From Cupriavidus pauculus (GTDB taxonomy: Bacteria; Pseudomonadota; Gammaproteobacteria; Burkholderiales; Burkholderiaceae), in contig NZ_CP044065.1 in assembly GCF_008693385.1 (NCBI RefSeq), forward strand, positions 3,348,001 to 3,412,000: DNA of 64,000 nt, written 5' to 3'. The translations under genes were made by a program, and so were the position numbers. Positions 9,613 through 18,973 of the stretch are shown piece by piece (positions within the stretch are counted from its first letter, which is position 1; every line of letters starts with the position of its first letter). The notes beneath the pieces were generated by a model that did not search any database, was not told where the DNA came from, and was given only the letters and a program-made list of their open reading frames with translations.

Positions 9613-10137
9613 TTACTGCGATGTGCCGGGATCGCGCCACAGGGCGTCCAGCTTTCGCTCGTTCGAGGGCGATTCCTCGTGCCGCATCACGCTGACGGTG
9701 CCGTCGGTCTCGAGAATCGCGAAGCGCACCTGCTCGAGGCGTTCGCAGCCCGCGCGGCGCAGGATCTTCTGCAACTCGTGCGAGCTGATGCGCTCGCGCC
9801 GCATCACGGCGTCGCTGATCTTGCCGTCATGAATCAGGATCTGCGGCTTGCCATCCACGAGCGATTCGATTCGCCGGTTGCGCCAGGTGAAGTAGCCCAG
9901 CGCCGCATCGGCGCCGAACAGTGTCAGGGCCAGGATCAGCCCCGCGGCCACCGAATTGTCGCCGGCGTTCATCGCGTTCTGCACGGCGTTGGAGATGATC
10001 AGCAGCAGGACCAGATCGAATGGCGTGAGCTGGCCGGTCTGCCGCTTGCCGCACAGCCGCATGAGGATAAGCAGCGCGCCGTAGACGATCAGGCCGCGCA
10101 GTACGAATTCCCACCAGGGCGCTTCGAGATGCCACAT
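9613..10137 (-). CDS. DUF421 (YetF/YcaP-like) membrane protein
   Basis: 174 residues: three hydrophobic helices in the first 85 residues ('LRGLIVYGALLILMRLCGKRQTGQLTPFDLVLLLIISNAVQNAM') followed by the soluble DUF421 domain ('IESLVDGKPQILIHDGKISDAVMRRERIS'). The combination is typical of YetF/YcaP proteins, whose function is unknown though linked to spore or envelope physiology in other bacteria. It sits between gcvP and sdaA, 102 bases after gcvP and 12 before sdaA, so it is probably part of the same transcript. Confidence 0.9.
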   Translation of the reverse strand: MWHLEAPWWEFVLRGLIVYGALLILMRLCGKRQTGQLTPFDLVLLLIISNAVQNAMNAGDNSVAAGLILALTLFGADAALGYFTWRNRRIESLVDGKPQILIHDGKISDAVMRRERISSHELQKILRRAGCERLEQVRFAILETDGTVSVMRHEESPSNERKLDALWRDPGTSQ

Positions 10138-10239
10138 GAAAGAGGTCTCCGCTCAGAACGCGCCGCGATCGTGGGCGCGCTCCGAGCATAGCGCGTTGGC
10201 AGCACCGGTGGGTGTCCGGCGCCGCCTGACAACGCCCCC

Positions 10240-13161
10240 TCAGTCCTGCGCGTACTCGCTCATCGGCACGCACGAGCAGAACAGGTTGCGGTCGCCGTAC
10301 ACATTGTCGGCACGGCCGACCGGCGGCCAGTACTTCTGCGTGCGCAGCGACGCCACCGGGTAGGCGGCTTCCTCGCGCGTGTACGCGTGCGTCCATTCGT
10401 TCGCGGTAATCACGGCCGCGGTGTGCGGTGCGTGGCGGAGCGGGTTGTCCTCGCGGTCGAACGAGCCGTCGGCCACGCGCGCGATCTCGGCGCGAATGGC
10501 GATCATCGCGTCGACGAAGCGGTCGAGCTCGTGCAGCGCTTCGCTCTCGGTCGGCTCGATCATCAGCGTGCCCGGCACCGGGAAGCTCATCGTCGGCGCG
10601 TGGAAACCGTAGTCCATCAGGCGCTTGGCCACATCCTCGTTGGTGATGCCCGTTTCCTTCTGCAGCGGACGCAGGTCGAGAATGCACTCGTGCGCGACCA
10701 GGCCGTGCTGGCCCGTGTACAGCACCGGGAAGTGCGGCGCCAGGCGGCGGGCGACATAGTTGGCCGTGAGAATCGCGTTCTCGGTGGCGGCCGTCAGGCC
10801 GGCCGAGCCCATCATCGCGATATACATCCACGAAATGGGCAGGATGCTCGCGGAGCCGAACGGCGCGGCGGAGACACCGCCGATGCCGTTCTCGTCGCGG
10901 CGGTAGCCGACGCTGTCCTGATTCGGCAGGAAGTCCGCGAGGTGCGCGCCCACGGCAACCGGACCCACGCCCGGGCCGCCGCCGCCGTGCGGAATGCAGA
11001 ACGTCTTGTGCAGGTTCAGGTGCGAGACGTCGCCGCCGAAGTGGCCCGGCGCGGCCGTGCCCACCATGGCGTTCATGTTGGCGCCGTCCACGTAGACCTG
11101 GCCGCCGTGGCGATGCACGATTTCGCAGATTTCCTGAACGCCCGCTTCGAACACGCCGTGCGTCGACGGGTACGTGATCATGATCGCGGCCAAGTTGGCG
11201 CTGTGCTGCTCCGCCTTCTTCGCGAGGTCCGCGAGGTCGACGTTGCCGTTGTCGTCGCAGGCCACGACCACCACCTGCATGCCGGCCATCTGCGCGGAAG
11301 CGGGGTTGGTGCCGTGCGCGGACGACGGAATCAGGCAGATGTTGCGATGGCCTTCGCCGCGGCTTGCATGGTACTTCTGGATGATCAGCAGGCCCGCGTA
11401 CTCGCCCTGCGAGCCTGCGTTCGGCTGCAGGCTCACGGCCGCGTAGCCGGTGGCCGCGCACAGCATGGCTTCCAGCTGGTCGATCATCTCGCGGTAACCC
11501 ACGGTCTGGTCGAGCGGCGCGAACGGATGGATGCGGCTGAACTCGGGCCACGTCACCGGGATCATCTCGCTGGTGGCATTCAGCTTCATCGTGCACGAAC
11601 CGAGCGGGATCATCGTGCGGTCCAGCGCGAGGTCCTTGTCCGCCAGCATGCGCAGGTAGCGCAGCATCTCGTGCTCGGCATGGTGCGTGTTGAACACGGG
11701 GTGCGTCAGGTACGCGCTCTGGCGCGCCAGCGCGGTCGGGAAACCGTCGCCGACCGTGGCTTCGATGGCGTCGAAGTCGGGCAGCGGCTTGCCGTGCGCG
11801 AAGATTTCCCAGAGCGTGACCACGTCCGCGCGCGTGGCGGTCTCGTCGAGCGAGACGCCGATGCGCGTGCCGCCCGCGTGGCGCAGGTTGATGCCGTGCG
11901 AGGTGGCGGCCGCGTGGATCGCTTCGGTGTTGAAGCCGGTCTCGAACGTCAGCGTGTCGAAGAAGGTCGCGTTCAGCGGCGTGTGGCCCAGCGCCTGCAG
12001 GCCGGCGGCCAGCGTGGCCGTCAGGCGGTGCACGCGCTGCGCGATGCGCTGCAGGCCCTGCGGACCGTGGTAGACCGCGTACATCGAGGCCATCACGGCC
12101 AGCAGCACCTGCGCGGTACAGATGTTCGAGGTCGCCTTCTCGCGGCGGATATGCTGTTCGCGCGTCTGCAGCGCGAGGCGGTAGGCCTTGTTGCCCTGCG
12201 CGTCGACGGTCACGCCGACGAGGCGGCCCGGCATCGAGCGCTTGAACGCATCCTTGACGGCCATGTAGCCCGCGTGGGGACCGCCGAAGCCGAGCGGCAC
12301 ACCGAAGCGCTGCGAGTTGCCCACCGCGACGTCCGCGCCCCATTCGCCGGGTGCCACGATCAGCGTCAGCGCGAGCAGGTCGGCGGCGGCCACCACGAGA
12401 CCGCCGGCCGCGTGCACCGCGTCCGCGATCGCGCGGTAGTCGGCCACGTCGCCGTTCACGCCCGGGTACTGCAGCAGCACGCCGAAGGCATCGGCGCCGG
12501 CCGCGTCGGCCGCGGGGCCGACCTTGATCTCGATACCGAGCGGCAGTGCGCGCGTGCGTACCACTTCCAGCGTTTGCGGGAGCACGTCGTCGGCTACGTA
12601 GAACGTGTTCGATGCATGCTTGTTCACGCGCTGGAGCAGCGTCATGGCTTCCGCGGCGGCGGTGCCTTCATCGAGCATCGACGCGTTCGCGATGTCCAGG
12701 CCGGTCAGGTCCGTGATCATCTGCTGGAAGTTCAGCATCGCCTCGAGGCGGCCCTGCGAGATCTCGGGCTGGTACGGCGTGTACGCGGTGTACCAGGCGG
12801 GGTTCTCGAAGATATTGCGCAGCACCACGCCCGGCGTGAGCGTGTTGTAGTAACCCTGGCCGATGAAGCTCTTGAACACCTTGTTCTTCGACGCCAGCCC
12901 GCGCAGCTTTGCCAGCGCGGCTTCCTCGGTCAGCGGTGCGGTGAATTCACCGAGCGGCATGCCGTCGCGGCGGCGGATGGCGGCCGGGATCACGGCATCG
13001 ATCAGCGCGGCGCGGCTCTCGTAACCGAGCACCTTCAGCATATGGCGCTGTTCGGCGGAGTCGGGGCCGATATGACGGGCGGCGAAGGCGTCGCGCGCCT
13101 CCAGTTCGGCCAGCTTGGGCCGGGATTGCGCGGCAGCGTTCGTGGGCAGCGGGGCGTTCAT
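10240..13161 (-). CDS. gcvP: Glycine dehydrogenase (decarboxylating), P protein
   Basis: 973 residues, full length for the single-chain P protein. The PLP-binding lysine is in '[19 protein letters not shown]', and '[10 protein letters not shown]' precedes it. The two homologous halves are seen from '[18 protein letters not shown]' at the N-terminus and '[25 protein letters not shown]' in the middle. It decarboxylates glycine and passes the aminomethyl group to the lipoyl arm of GcvH. It is the third gene of the riboswitch-controlled gcvT-gcvH-gcvP group. Confidence 0.98.
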   Translation of the reverse strand: MNAPLPTNAAAQSRPKLAELEARDAFAARHIGPDSAEQRHMLKVLGYESRAALIDAVIPAAIRRRDGMPLGEFTAPLTEEAALAKLRGLASKNKVFKSFIGQGYYNTLTPGVVLRNIFENPAWYTAYTPYQPEISQGRLEAMLNFQQMITDLTGLDIANASMLDEGTAAAEAMTLLQRVNKHASNTFYVADDVLPQTLEVVRTRALPLGIEIKVGPAADAAGADAFGVLLQYPGVNGDVADYRAIADAVHAAGGLVVAAADLLALTLIVAPGEWGADVAVGNSQRFGVPLGFGGPHAGYMAVKDAFKRSMPGRLVGVTVDAQGNKAYRLALQTREQHIRREKATSNICTAQVLLAVMASMYAVYHGPQGLQRIAQRVHRLTATLAAGLQALGHTPLNATFFDTLTFETGFNTEAIHAAATSHGINLRHAGGTRIGVSLDETATRADVVTLWEIFAHGKPLPDFDAIEATVGDGFPTALARQSAYLTHPVFNTHHAEHEMLRYLRMLADKDLALDRTMIPLGSCTMKLNATSEMIPVTWPEFSRIHPFAPLDQTVGYREMIDQLEAMLCAATGYAAVSLQPNAGSQGEYAGLLIIQKYHASRGEGHRNICLIPSSAHGTNPASAQMAGMQVVVVACDDNGNVDLADLAKKAEQHSANLAAIMITYPSTHGVFEAGVQEICEIVHRHGGQVYVDGANMNAMVGTAAPGHFGGDVSHLNLHKTFCIPHGGGGPGVGPVAVGAHLADFLPNQDSVGYRRDENGIGGVSAAPFGSASILPISWMYIAMMGSAGLTAATENAILTANYVARRLAPHFPVLYTGQHGLVAHECILDLRPLQKETGITNEDVAKRLMDYGFHAPTMSFPVPGTLMIEPTESEALHELDRFVDAMIAIRAEIARVADGSFDREDNPLRHAPHTAAVITANEWTHAYTREEAAYPVASLRTQKYWPPVGRADNVYGDRNLFCSCVPMSEYAQD

Positions 13162-13257
13162 GGCAAGGATCTCGTTGTGGCGGCACCGGTGGTCGGCCGG
13201 TGCGCCGGGTACATCGGGGGGCAGCTTCCCGCCGGCTCAGCGGGAAGCGATGTCGGC

Positions 13258-13638
13258 TCAGGCGCCGACGCTGGCCTTGTAGGCGTCCACGTTCATCAGG
13301 CCGTTCACGTCGTCGCCGTTGGCCGGCTTCAGCTTGAACAGCCACGCGTCGAACGCGTTGGCGTTGACGCTTTCCGGAGCGGCCGTTGCGGCCTCGTTCA
13401 CGGCGATGACTTCACCGGCCACCGGCGCGTAGATGTCGGAAGCGGCCTTCACCGATTCCACGACGGCCAGCGCGTCGCCGGCACCGACCGTGCGGCCGAC
13501 CTCGGGCAGTTCCAGGAAGACGATGTCGCCCAGCGCGTCCTGCGCGTGGTCGGTAATGCCGATGGTCAGGGTGCCGTCGGCTTCGACGCGTACCCACTCG
13601 TGCGACTCGGTGTACTTGAGGTCGGCGGGGAAGTTCAT
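13258..13638 (-). CDS. gcvH: Glycine cleavage system H protein
   Basis: 126 residues, the normal size. The lipoylated lysine is in '[14 protein letters not shown]', and the start [16 protein letters not shown] is typical. ATG 13638 follows GGAGAACCC at a good distance; the open frame extends upstream 17 codons, but that part is not H-protein-like. It shuttles the aminomethyl intermediate between GcvP and GcvT. It lies 98 bases after gcvT and 96 before gcvP. Confidence 0.97.
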   Translation of the reverse strand: MNFPADLKYTESHEWVRVEADGTLTIGITDHAQDALGDIVFLELPEVGRTVGAGDALAVVESVKAASDIYAPVAGEVIAVNEAATAAPESVNANAFDAWLFKLKPANGDDVNGLMNVDAYKASVGA

Positions 13639-13736
13639 GAGGGTTCTCCGGATGCAGATATCGGGGTTGGGGTGCCGGCGGGCGGCCATGCCTGCCGGCG
13701 GTCCATCGTGTTGTTGGGCGACCGTGGTTGCGAGCG

Positions 13737-14861
13737 TCAGCTCACGAGTGCCTTGCCATTGCGCACAAACGGCAGTTTAACCACAGTTGCAGTCAGTTTG
13801 CGGTCGCGAATCTCCACCTGCACCTCGGCGCCGGGTGCAATGTCCTTCGGCAACCGTGCGAATGCGACAGACAGCGACAGCGAGGGGCTGAACGTCCCGC
13901 TCGTGATCTCGCCGTCGCCGGAGGCGGTGACGACCTTCTGGTGCGCGCGGAGCACGCCCTTGTCGCGCAGGATCAGGCCGAGGAAGTTACGCTGCTGGCC
14001 GTTGGCGACGAGCGCCGCCTTGCCCGTGAAATCGCGTTCGCTCTGCAGATCGACGGTCCAGGCGAGGCCGGCGTCCAGCGGCGAGGTCTCGATGTCCATG
14101 TCCTGGCCGTACAGGTTCATGCCGGCCTCGAGGCGCAGCGTGTCGCGCGCGCCCAGCCCGGCCGGGCGGACGCCCGCGGCGTGCAGCTTCTCCCAGATGC
14201 CGGCCACGTTCTCGGCGGGCACCACCAGTTCGAAACCGTCTTCGCCGGTGTAACCGGTGCGGGCGACCATCAGTTCGCCGACGGCGGGATCCTGCACGAC
14301 GACGGCGTTGAACGGCTTGAGCGCGTCGGCCGGCTGGGTCGACGGGAAGGCCGCGTAGACGCGGGCGCGTGCGTTCGGGCCCTGTACGGCGACGATCGCA
14401 AGCGCGTCCGTGCCGGCGGGCGCCACATCGCCGCGGCGGGGCGTGATGGTGACACCGCTGCCGGTGGCGGCGTTGCGCGCGCGGATCCATTCGATGTCGC
14501 CGAGGGCCGTGCTCGCGTTGACCACGAGGCGGAAGTGATCTTCGGCAAAGAAATAGACGATCAGGTCGTCGATGACGCCGCCCTTGTCGTCGAGCATGCA
14601 GGAGTAGAGCGCCTTGCCCGGCGTCTGGAGCTTGTCGACGTTGTTGGCCAGCAGGCCGCGCAGGAACGCGCGCGTGTTGGCGCCGGCCAGGTCGACCACG
14701 CACATATGGGAAACGTCGAACATGCCGGCGTCGGTGCGCACGGCATTGTGCTCCTCGATCTGGGAGCCGTAGCTGACCGGCATGTCCCAGCCGCCGAAGT
14801 CGACCATGCGGGCGCCGAGGGCGCGGTGGATGGCGTTGAGGGGCGTGGCCTGGAGCGTCAT
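13737..14861 (-). CDS. gcvT: Glycine cleavage system aminomethyltransferase (T protein)
   Basis: 374 residues with the expected N-terminal '[27 protein letters not shown]', the 'MFDVSHM' folate-site motif, and '[13 protein letters not shown]' in the middle. It transfers the methylene group from lipoyl-GcvH to tetrahydrofolate and frees ammonia. First gene of the gcv group. Its leader contains a tandem glycine riboswitch and an intrinsic terminator that ends 27 bases before the ATG. Confidence 0.98.
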   Translation of the reverse strand: MTLQATPLNAIHRALGARMVDFGGWDMPVSYGSQIEEHNAVRTDAGMFDVSHMCVVDLAGANTRAFLRGLLANNVDKLQTPGKALYSCMLDDKGGVIDDLIVYFFAEDHFRLVVNASTALGDIEWIRARNAATGSGVTITPRRGDVAPAGTDALAIVAVQGPNARARVYAAFPSTQPADALKPFNAVVVQDPAVGELMVARTGYTGEDGFELVVPAENVAGIWEKLHAAGVRPAGLGARDTLRLEAGMNLYGQDMDIETSPLDAGLAWTVDLQSERDFTGKAALVANGQQRNFLGLILRDKGVLRAHQKVVTASGDGEITSGTFSPSLSLSVAFARLPKDIAPGAEVQVEIRDRKLTATVVKLPFVRNGKALVS

Positions 14862-14888
14862 GGAGGGCTTTCCTTCGGTCGCGAAAAC

Positions 14889-14956
14889 AAAAAAGGGGCC
14901 ATCCGTCGCGAGGCGCCGTGGTATTGACCACGATGCCCGTCGCGACGGATGACCCC
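14889..14956 (-). terminator. Intrinsic terminator of the glycine riboswitch expression platform
   Basis: On the minus strand a 17-bp stem (14940-14956 with 14895-14911, one G-U pair) encloses a smaller hairpin and is followed by six T (14894-14889). It lies between the second glycine aptamer and gcvT. It is best read as the regulated terminator that glycine binding relieves. Confidence 0.88.
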
Positions 14957-15184
14957 TCTGTCCTCGATACCTGAGAGATTACGAAACGCTGCGCGTCGTT
15001 CACGCTCCGCTTCGTGCGCCCCTTCGGTGGACACGCTCATCATGCATGAAAGCAATGACGGGTGTCGCTCTCCAGAGTTCGGTAGCAACGCTGTGCATAG
15101 TTGTACCGATCCGCCCGGTCCTTGGTGCCTGAGAGTTTTCGGGTGATACCCCTTCGGCGGCGCAGATCTGCGCGCTCTCCCGGA
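14957..15184 (-). promoter_or_regulatory. Tandem glycine riboswitch upstream of gcvT
   Basis: Two glycine aptamers can be read on the minus strand. Aptamer 1 (about 15184-15122) has GGGAGAG, then GCCGAAGGGG, then CTCTCAGGCACC. Aptamer 2 (about 15073-14963) has GGAGAGCG, CACCGAAGGGGCG, then CTCTCAGGTATCGAGGACAGAGG. This is the textbook order and core sequence of the gcvT class. The longer aptamer 2 carries an extended variable arm. With the terminator directly downstream, it should switch gcvTHP on when glycine is plentiful. Confidence 0.95.
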
Positions 15185-15266
15185 CGGATGCGCGTGAATG
15201 TACGGGAGGGCCGGAGCGGTGTCAACGGCCCGCGCCCCGATTCCCTCCCGCGTATGCCGCGTGTAA

Positions 15267-15491
15267 TTACTTCCGGTCGTTGGTAATCACATTACCCACG
15301 ACGCCGCCCACCGCCGCGCCGCCGAGCGTACCCAGCGCGCTGCCGTTGGTCAGCACGGCACCGCCGGCCGCGCCCACGCCCGCGCCGATCGCGGTATTCC
15401 GCTGCTTCGGCGACCAGTCCGCGCAGCCCGCGAACAGGCTGACGGTCAAGCCGATCAACGCGACGCGCGAGAGTTTGTTCAAGGTAGTCAT
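15267..15491 (-). CDS. Small glycine-zipper lipoprotein (OsmB-like)
   Basis: 74 residues with a lipoprotein signal peptide (lipobox LFAGC, modified cysteine at 23). The mature part is a double glycine zipper (GAGVGAAGGAVLTNGSALGTLGGAAVGGVVG) ending NVITNDRK. The pattern matches OsmB-type osmotically inducible outer-membrane lipoproteins. GGAGG lies 6 bases before ATG 15491. It is separated from the riboswitch leader by about 80 bases and points the same way. Confidence 0.85.
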   Translation of the reverse strand: MTTLNKLSRVALIGLTVSLFAGCADWSPKQRNTAIGAGVGAAGGAVLTNGSALGTLGGAAVGGVVGNVITNDRK

Positions 15492-15783
15492 GATGGCCCT
15501 CCATGTGGTGTTGAGTTATGGGTGGCACGGCGTTCCGAATCGGCTGACCTCGCGTGCCATGACACTAAGAGGCAACATTCGTGCCGCGAGTTGCGGGGGC
15601 TTACGGACCCTTACCAAGTGTTACCCCGGTGAAACACCTCGACCGGCGCTCGCGCGGGGTGACGGACCCGCCGGGATCTGCGTGCTACCATCGACCGCTT
15701 TCGCACGGTGGACCGTGCGTGCCTTTCGGGCCACGCCGCTGCCGGCTGAACCCCGCCCAGAATCTCTCCCGATCTCCACCCCC

Positions 15784-17880
15784 ATGACCCACGGACTCAA
15801 CGCCGCGCAATCCGAAGCCGTCCGCTACCTGGACGGGCCATGCCTCGTGCTGGCGGGGGCGGGCTCCGGCAAGACGCGCGTGATCACGCAGAAGATCGCC
15901 CACCTGATCGAGGACAAGGGCTTCGAGCCGCGCCATATCGCCGCCGTGACGTTCACGAACAAGGCGGCGAAGGAAATGCAGGAGCGCATTGCCAAGCTGA
16001 TGGAGGGCAAGACCACGCGCGAGGGCAAGCGCATTCCGCTCAAGCAGCTCACGGTGTGTACGTTCCACTCGCTTGGCGTGCAGATCCTCCGCATGGAGGC
16101 CGAGCATCTGGGCCTGAAGCCGCAGTTCTCGATCATGGATTCGGACGACTGCTTCGGCCTCGTGCAGGAGCAGCTGGCCACCACGGACAAGAAGCTCATC
16201 CGTAGCGTGCAGGGCACGATCTCGCTGTGGAAGAACGGCATGGTCGATCCCGAGACCGCGATCGCGCAGGCCGCCAACGGCGACGAACATCAGGCCGCGC
16301 TCGTCTATCGCAATTACGTGGCCACGCTGCATGCCTATCAGGCGGTCGACTTCGACGACCTGATCCGGTTACCGGCCGAACTGTTCGCGCGCGACGAGGC
16401 GGTACGCCTCAAGTGGCAGAACCGGCTGCGCTATTTTCTCGTCGACGAGTACCAGGACACCAACGCCTGCCAGTACCAGCTGCTCAAGCAGCTGGCCGGC
16501 GGCTCGCACCTGCGCGCGCCGGCGTTCACCGCCGTGGGCGACGACGATCAGGCCATCTATGGCTGGCGCGGCGCCACGCTCGACAACCTGCGCCTGCTGC
16601 AGACCGACTATCCGGACCTGAAGGTCGTCAAGCTCGAGCAGAACTACCGGTCGACCGTGCGCATTCTCGAGGCCGCCAACGCGGTCATCGCGAACAATCC
16701 CAAGCTGTTCGACAAGAAGCTCTGGAGCGAGCACGGCATGGGCGATCCCATCGCCGTGCATGGGATGAACGACGAGGAGCACGAGGCCGAGTCCGTCGTG
16801 TTCCGGCTTTCCGCGCACAAGTTCGAGCGGCGCGCGCAGTTCCGCGATTACGCGATCCTCTACCGCGGCAACCATCAGGCGCGGCTGTTCGAGCAGATCC
16901 TGCGTCGCGAACGCATTCCGTACGTGCTGTCCGGCGGCCAGAGCTTCTTCGACAAGGCCGAGATCAAGGACATCTGCGCGTACCTGCGGCTGATTGCCAA
17001 CCCCGACGACGATCCCGCGTTCATCCGCGCGATCACCACGCCGCGCCGCGGCATCGGCACGACCACGCTCGAGGTGCTGGGCACATTCGCGGGACAGGCC
17101 AAGGTCTCGCTGTTCGAGGCCGCGATGATGGGCGGTATCGAGGGCAAGCTGCAGCCGCGCCAGCTGGAACCGCTGCGCGTGTTCTGCGAATCGATGGTCC
17201 GGCTGGCGGACCGCGCCGGCAAGGATCCCGCGACCGTCGTGCTCGACGACCTCATGGAGGGCATCCACTACGAGGCGTACCTGTACGACACGTTCGACGA
17301 GCGGCAGGCGCAGTCGCGGTGGACCAATACGCTCGAATTCCTCGACTGGCTCAAGCGCAAGGGCACGCGGCCCGAGCCGGCCGACGGCGCGGAAGCGACG
17401 GGCTTCGACAATGCCGACGGCTTTGGCGACGAGGGCAAGAACCTGCTCGAGCTCACGCAGACCGTGGCGCTGATGACTATGCTCGAGGGCCGCGAGGAAG
17501 ATCCCGATGCGGTGCGGCTTTCCACGCTGCATGCGTCCAAGGGCCTCGAGTATCCGCACGTGTTCCTGGTCGGCGTGGAAGAGGGCATCCTCCCCCATGC
17601 GCGCGAGGACGAGGACATGAGCGACGAGAAGATCGAGGAAGAGCGCCGCCTCATGTATGTGGGCATCACGCGCGCGCAGCGCAGCCTGCAGATCAGCTGG
17701 TGCAAGAAGCGCAAGCGCGCGCGGGAAACCTACTCGTGCGAACCGTCGCGCTTTATCGCCGAGATGAAGCTCGAAGACGCCCCCGCGCCGAAGGACGAGA
17801 CGCCGGCGATGAGCCCCAAGGACCGCCTCGCCGGCCTGAAGGCGCTGCTCGGCAATGCCGGCAAGCCGGCCGCGGGCTGA
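15784..17880 (+). CDS. rep: ATP-dependent DNA helicase Rep
   Basis: 698 residues. The start 'MTHGLNAAQSEAVRYLDGPCLVLAGAGSGKTRVITQKIAHLI' closely follows E. coli Rep, including Walker A (GAGSGKT). Further superfamily-1A motifs are 'VTFTNKAAKEMQ' (Ia), 'DEYQDTN' (II), 'GDDDQAIYGWRGA' (III), 'LEQNYRS' (IV), 'STLHASKGLEYPHVFL' (V) and 'LMYVGITRAQ' (VI). It is a 3'-5' helicase that helps forks past obstacles. The frame is open upstream to 15280, but similarity starts at ATG 15784. The 292 bases before it hold no gene I can support. Confidence 0.95.
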   Translation: MTHGLNAAQSEAVRYLDGPCLVLAGAGSGKTRVITQKIAHLIEDKGFEPRHIAAVTFTNKAAKEMQERIAKLMEGKTTREGKRIPLKQLTVCTFHSLGVQILRMEAEHLGLKPQFSIMDSDDCFGLVQEQLATTDKKLIRSVQGTISLWKNGMVDPETAIAQAANGDEHQAALVYRNYVATLHAYQAVDFDDLIRLPAELFARDEAVRLKWQNRLRYFLVDEYQDTNACQYQLLKQLAGGSHLRAPAFTAVGDDDQAIYGWRGATLDNLRLLQTDYPDLKVVKLEQNYRSTVRILEAANAVIANNPKLFDKKLWSEHGMGDPIAVHGMNDEEHEAESVVFRLSAHKFERRAQFRDYAILYRGNHQARLFEQILRRERIPYVLSGGQSFFDKAEIKDICAYLRLIANPDDDPAFIRAITTPRRGIGTTTLEVLGTFAGQAKVSLFEAAMMGGIEGKLQPRQLEPLRVFCESMVRLADRAGKDPATVVLDDLMEGIHYEAYLYDTFDERQAQSRWTNTLEFLDWLKRKGTRPEPADGAEATGFDNADGFGDEGKNLLELTQTVALMTMLEGREEDPDAVRLSTLHASKGLEYPHVFLVGVEEGILPHAREDEDMSDEKIEEERRLMYVGITRAQRSLQISWCKKRKRARETYSCEPSRFIAEMKLEDAPAPKDETPAMSPKDRLAGLKALLGNAGKPAAG

Positions 17881-17944
17881 TGTCGGCGGGGCTGCAATAC
17901 AACTGATACAAGCCGGACAAGACCGCCCGCGCGGGCGCCCCTAG

Positions 17945-18080
17945 CATGGCGGAACGCGAGACGTCTCGGCGTCATGCGTCACACCGCGCTCGCCCTTCGG
18001 TTGCGGTGTGGCCAGGCATGCGAGCCTGGCTTCTTCCCTGTTGGACGCTCCCGGCGCGGCAGCACCGGGAGCGTTTTTTT
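17945..18080 (+). ncRNA. Candidate structured RNA or rep 3' UTR
   Basis: The 359 bases between rep and the response regulator contain no gene but carry four successive hairpins. They are a 10-bp palindrome around 17959-17968, an 8-bp stem (17980-17987 with 18003-18010), a 7-bp stem (18011-18017 with 18024-18030) and a T-tailed terminator (18046-18080). A TAGCAT element at 17942 could be a -10 box, but no clear -35 is seen. It may be a separate small RNA or the processed 3' end of the rep message. Only the structures are observed. Confidence 0.3.
18046..18080 (+). terminator. Rho-independent terminator downstream of rep
   Basis: A 9-bp perfect GC-rich stem (18046-18054 with 18065-18073) with a 10-base loop is followed by seven T (18074-18080). 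Confidence 0.92.
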
Positions 18081-18239
18081 CCGGGTCGCCGTCTGCCTTG
18101 CGCCGGGCATGGCGCATACATCACGTACCAATACCGATACAAATCGGCCTCGGCAGGCCACGGGCAAGCTGGTACAGTGATTTGCGCTTCGGCGCCGCGC
18201 CGCGGTGCGCCCGCAGCTGCCCTGCCTTATCGAGTTGCC

Positions 18240-18968
18240 ATGGATCTTTCGCCCTCGCTTCCCATCCGCTTGCTGATCGTCGATGACGATCCCCAGATTC
18301 GCTCCATGCTTGCCGAATATCTAGCGACCTTCGGCATGGAGGCGGACGGCGCCGAAGGGGGCGCGGCGATGCGGTCGGCGATGAGCCAGAACAGCTACGA
18401 CCTCGTCATCCTCGACCTCTCGCTGCACGGCGAGAATGGCCTGACGCTGTGCCGCGAGCTGCGCGACCAGGGCGACACGCCCGTGATCATGCTGACGGCG
18501 CGCGCGGAACTTGCCGACCGCGTCGTGGGCCTCGAAGTCGGTGCCGACGACTATGTGACCAAGCCGTTCGAGATGCGCGAGCTCGTCGCGCGCATCCACA
18601 CGGTGCTGCGCCGCAGCCGCGCGGACAACAAGCGCGCCGCCGTGGCCGCGGGGCACGAACTGCGCTTTGCCAACTGGCGGCTCAACACGACGCTGCGCCA
18701 GCTCGTCGACGAGGAAGACACGATCGTGCCGCTCTCGAACGCCGAGTTTCGCCTGCTGCTGACCTTTATCGAACATCCGAACCGTGTGCTGGACCGCGAG
18801 GTGCTGATCAACCAGGCCCGCGGGCGCGACCTCGACGTGTTCGATCGCAGCATCGATCTGCTCGTCTCGCGCCTGCGCCAGAAGCTGCGCGACGATCCGC
18901 GCGACTCCGCGCTGATCCGCACCGTGCGTGGCGAGGGGTACGTGTTCACCGGCAGCGTGGAACATTGA
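18240..18968 (+). CDS. OmpR-family response regulator
   Basis: 242 residues from ATG 18240. The receiver domain spans residues 10-125: acidic pair 'VDDD', phospho-acceptor Asp59 in 'LVILDLSLHG', threonine in 'IMLTARAE' and lysine in 'YVTKPFE'. The C-terminal winged helix reads 'LSNAEFRLLLTFIEHPNRVLDREVLI ... RTVRGEGYVF'. It is a DNA-binding regulator phosphorylated by the kinase gene that starts 5 bases after its stop. Upstream frame extension exists but lacks receiver sequence. The target is unknown. Confidence 0.95.
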   Translation: MDLSPSLPIRLLIVDDDPQIRSMLAEYLATFGMEADGAEGGAAMRSAMSQNSYDLVILDLSLHGENGLTLCRELRDQGDTPVIMLTARAELADRVVGLEVGADDYVTKPFEMRELVARIHTVLRRSRADNKRAAVAAGHELRFANWRLNTTLRQLVDEEDTIVPLSNAEFRLLLTFIEHPNRVLDREVLINQARGRDLDVFDRSIDLLVSRLRQKLRDDPRDSALIRTVRGEGYVFTGSVEH

Positions 18969-18973
18969 CGCGT

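Noticed and set aside
10387..14253. 1288-codon plus-strand open frame opposite gcvP and gcvH
   Set aside because: Arg/His/Val-rich shadow of high-GC genes on the other strand; no start signal and no domain, while gcvP and gcvH are certain.
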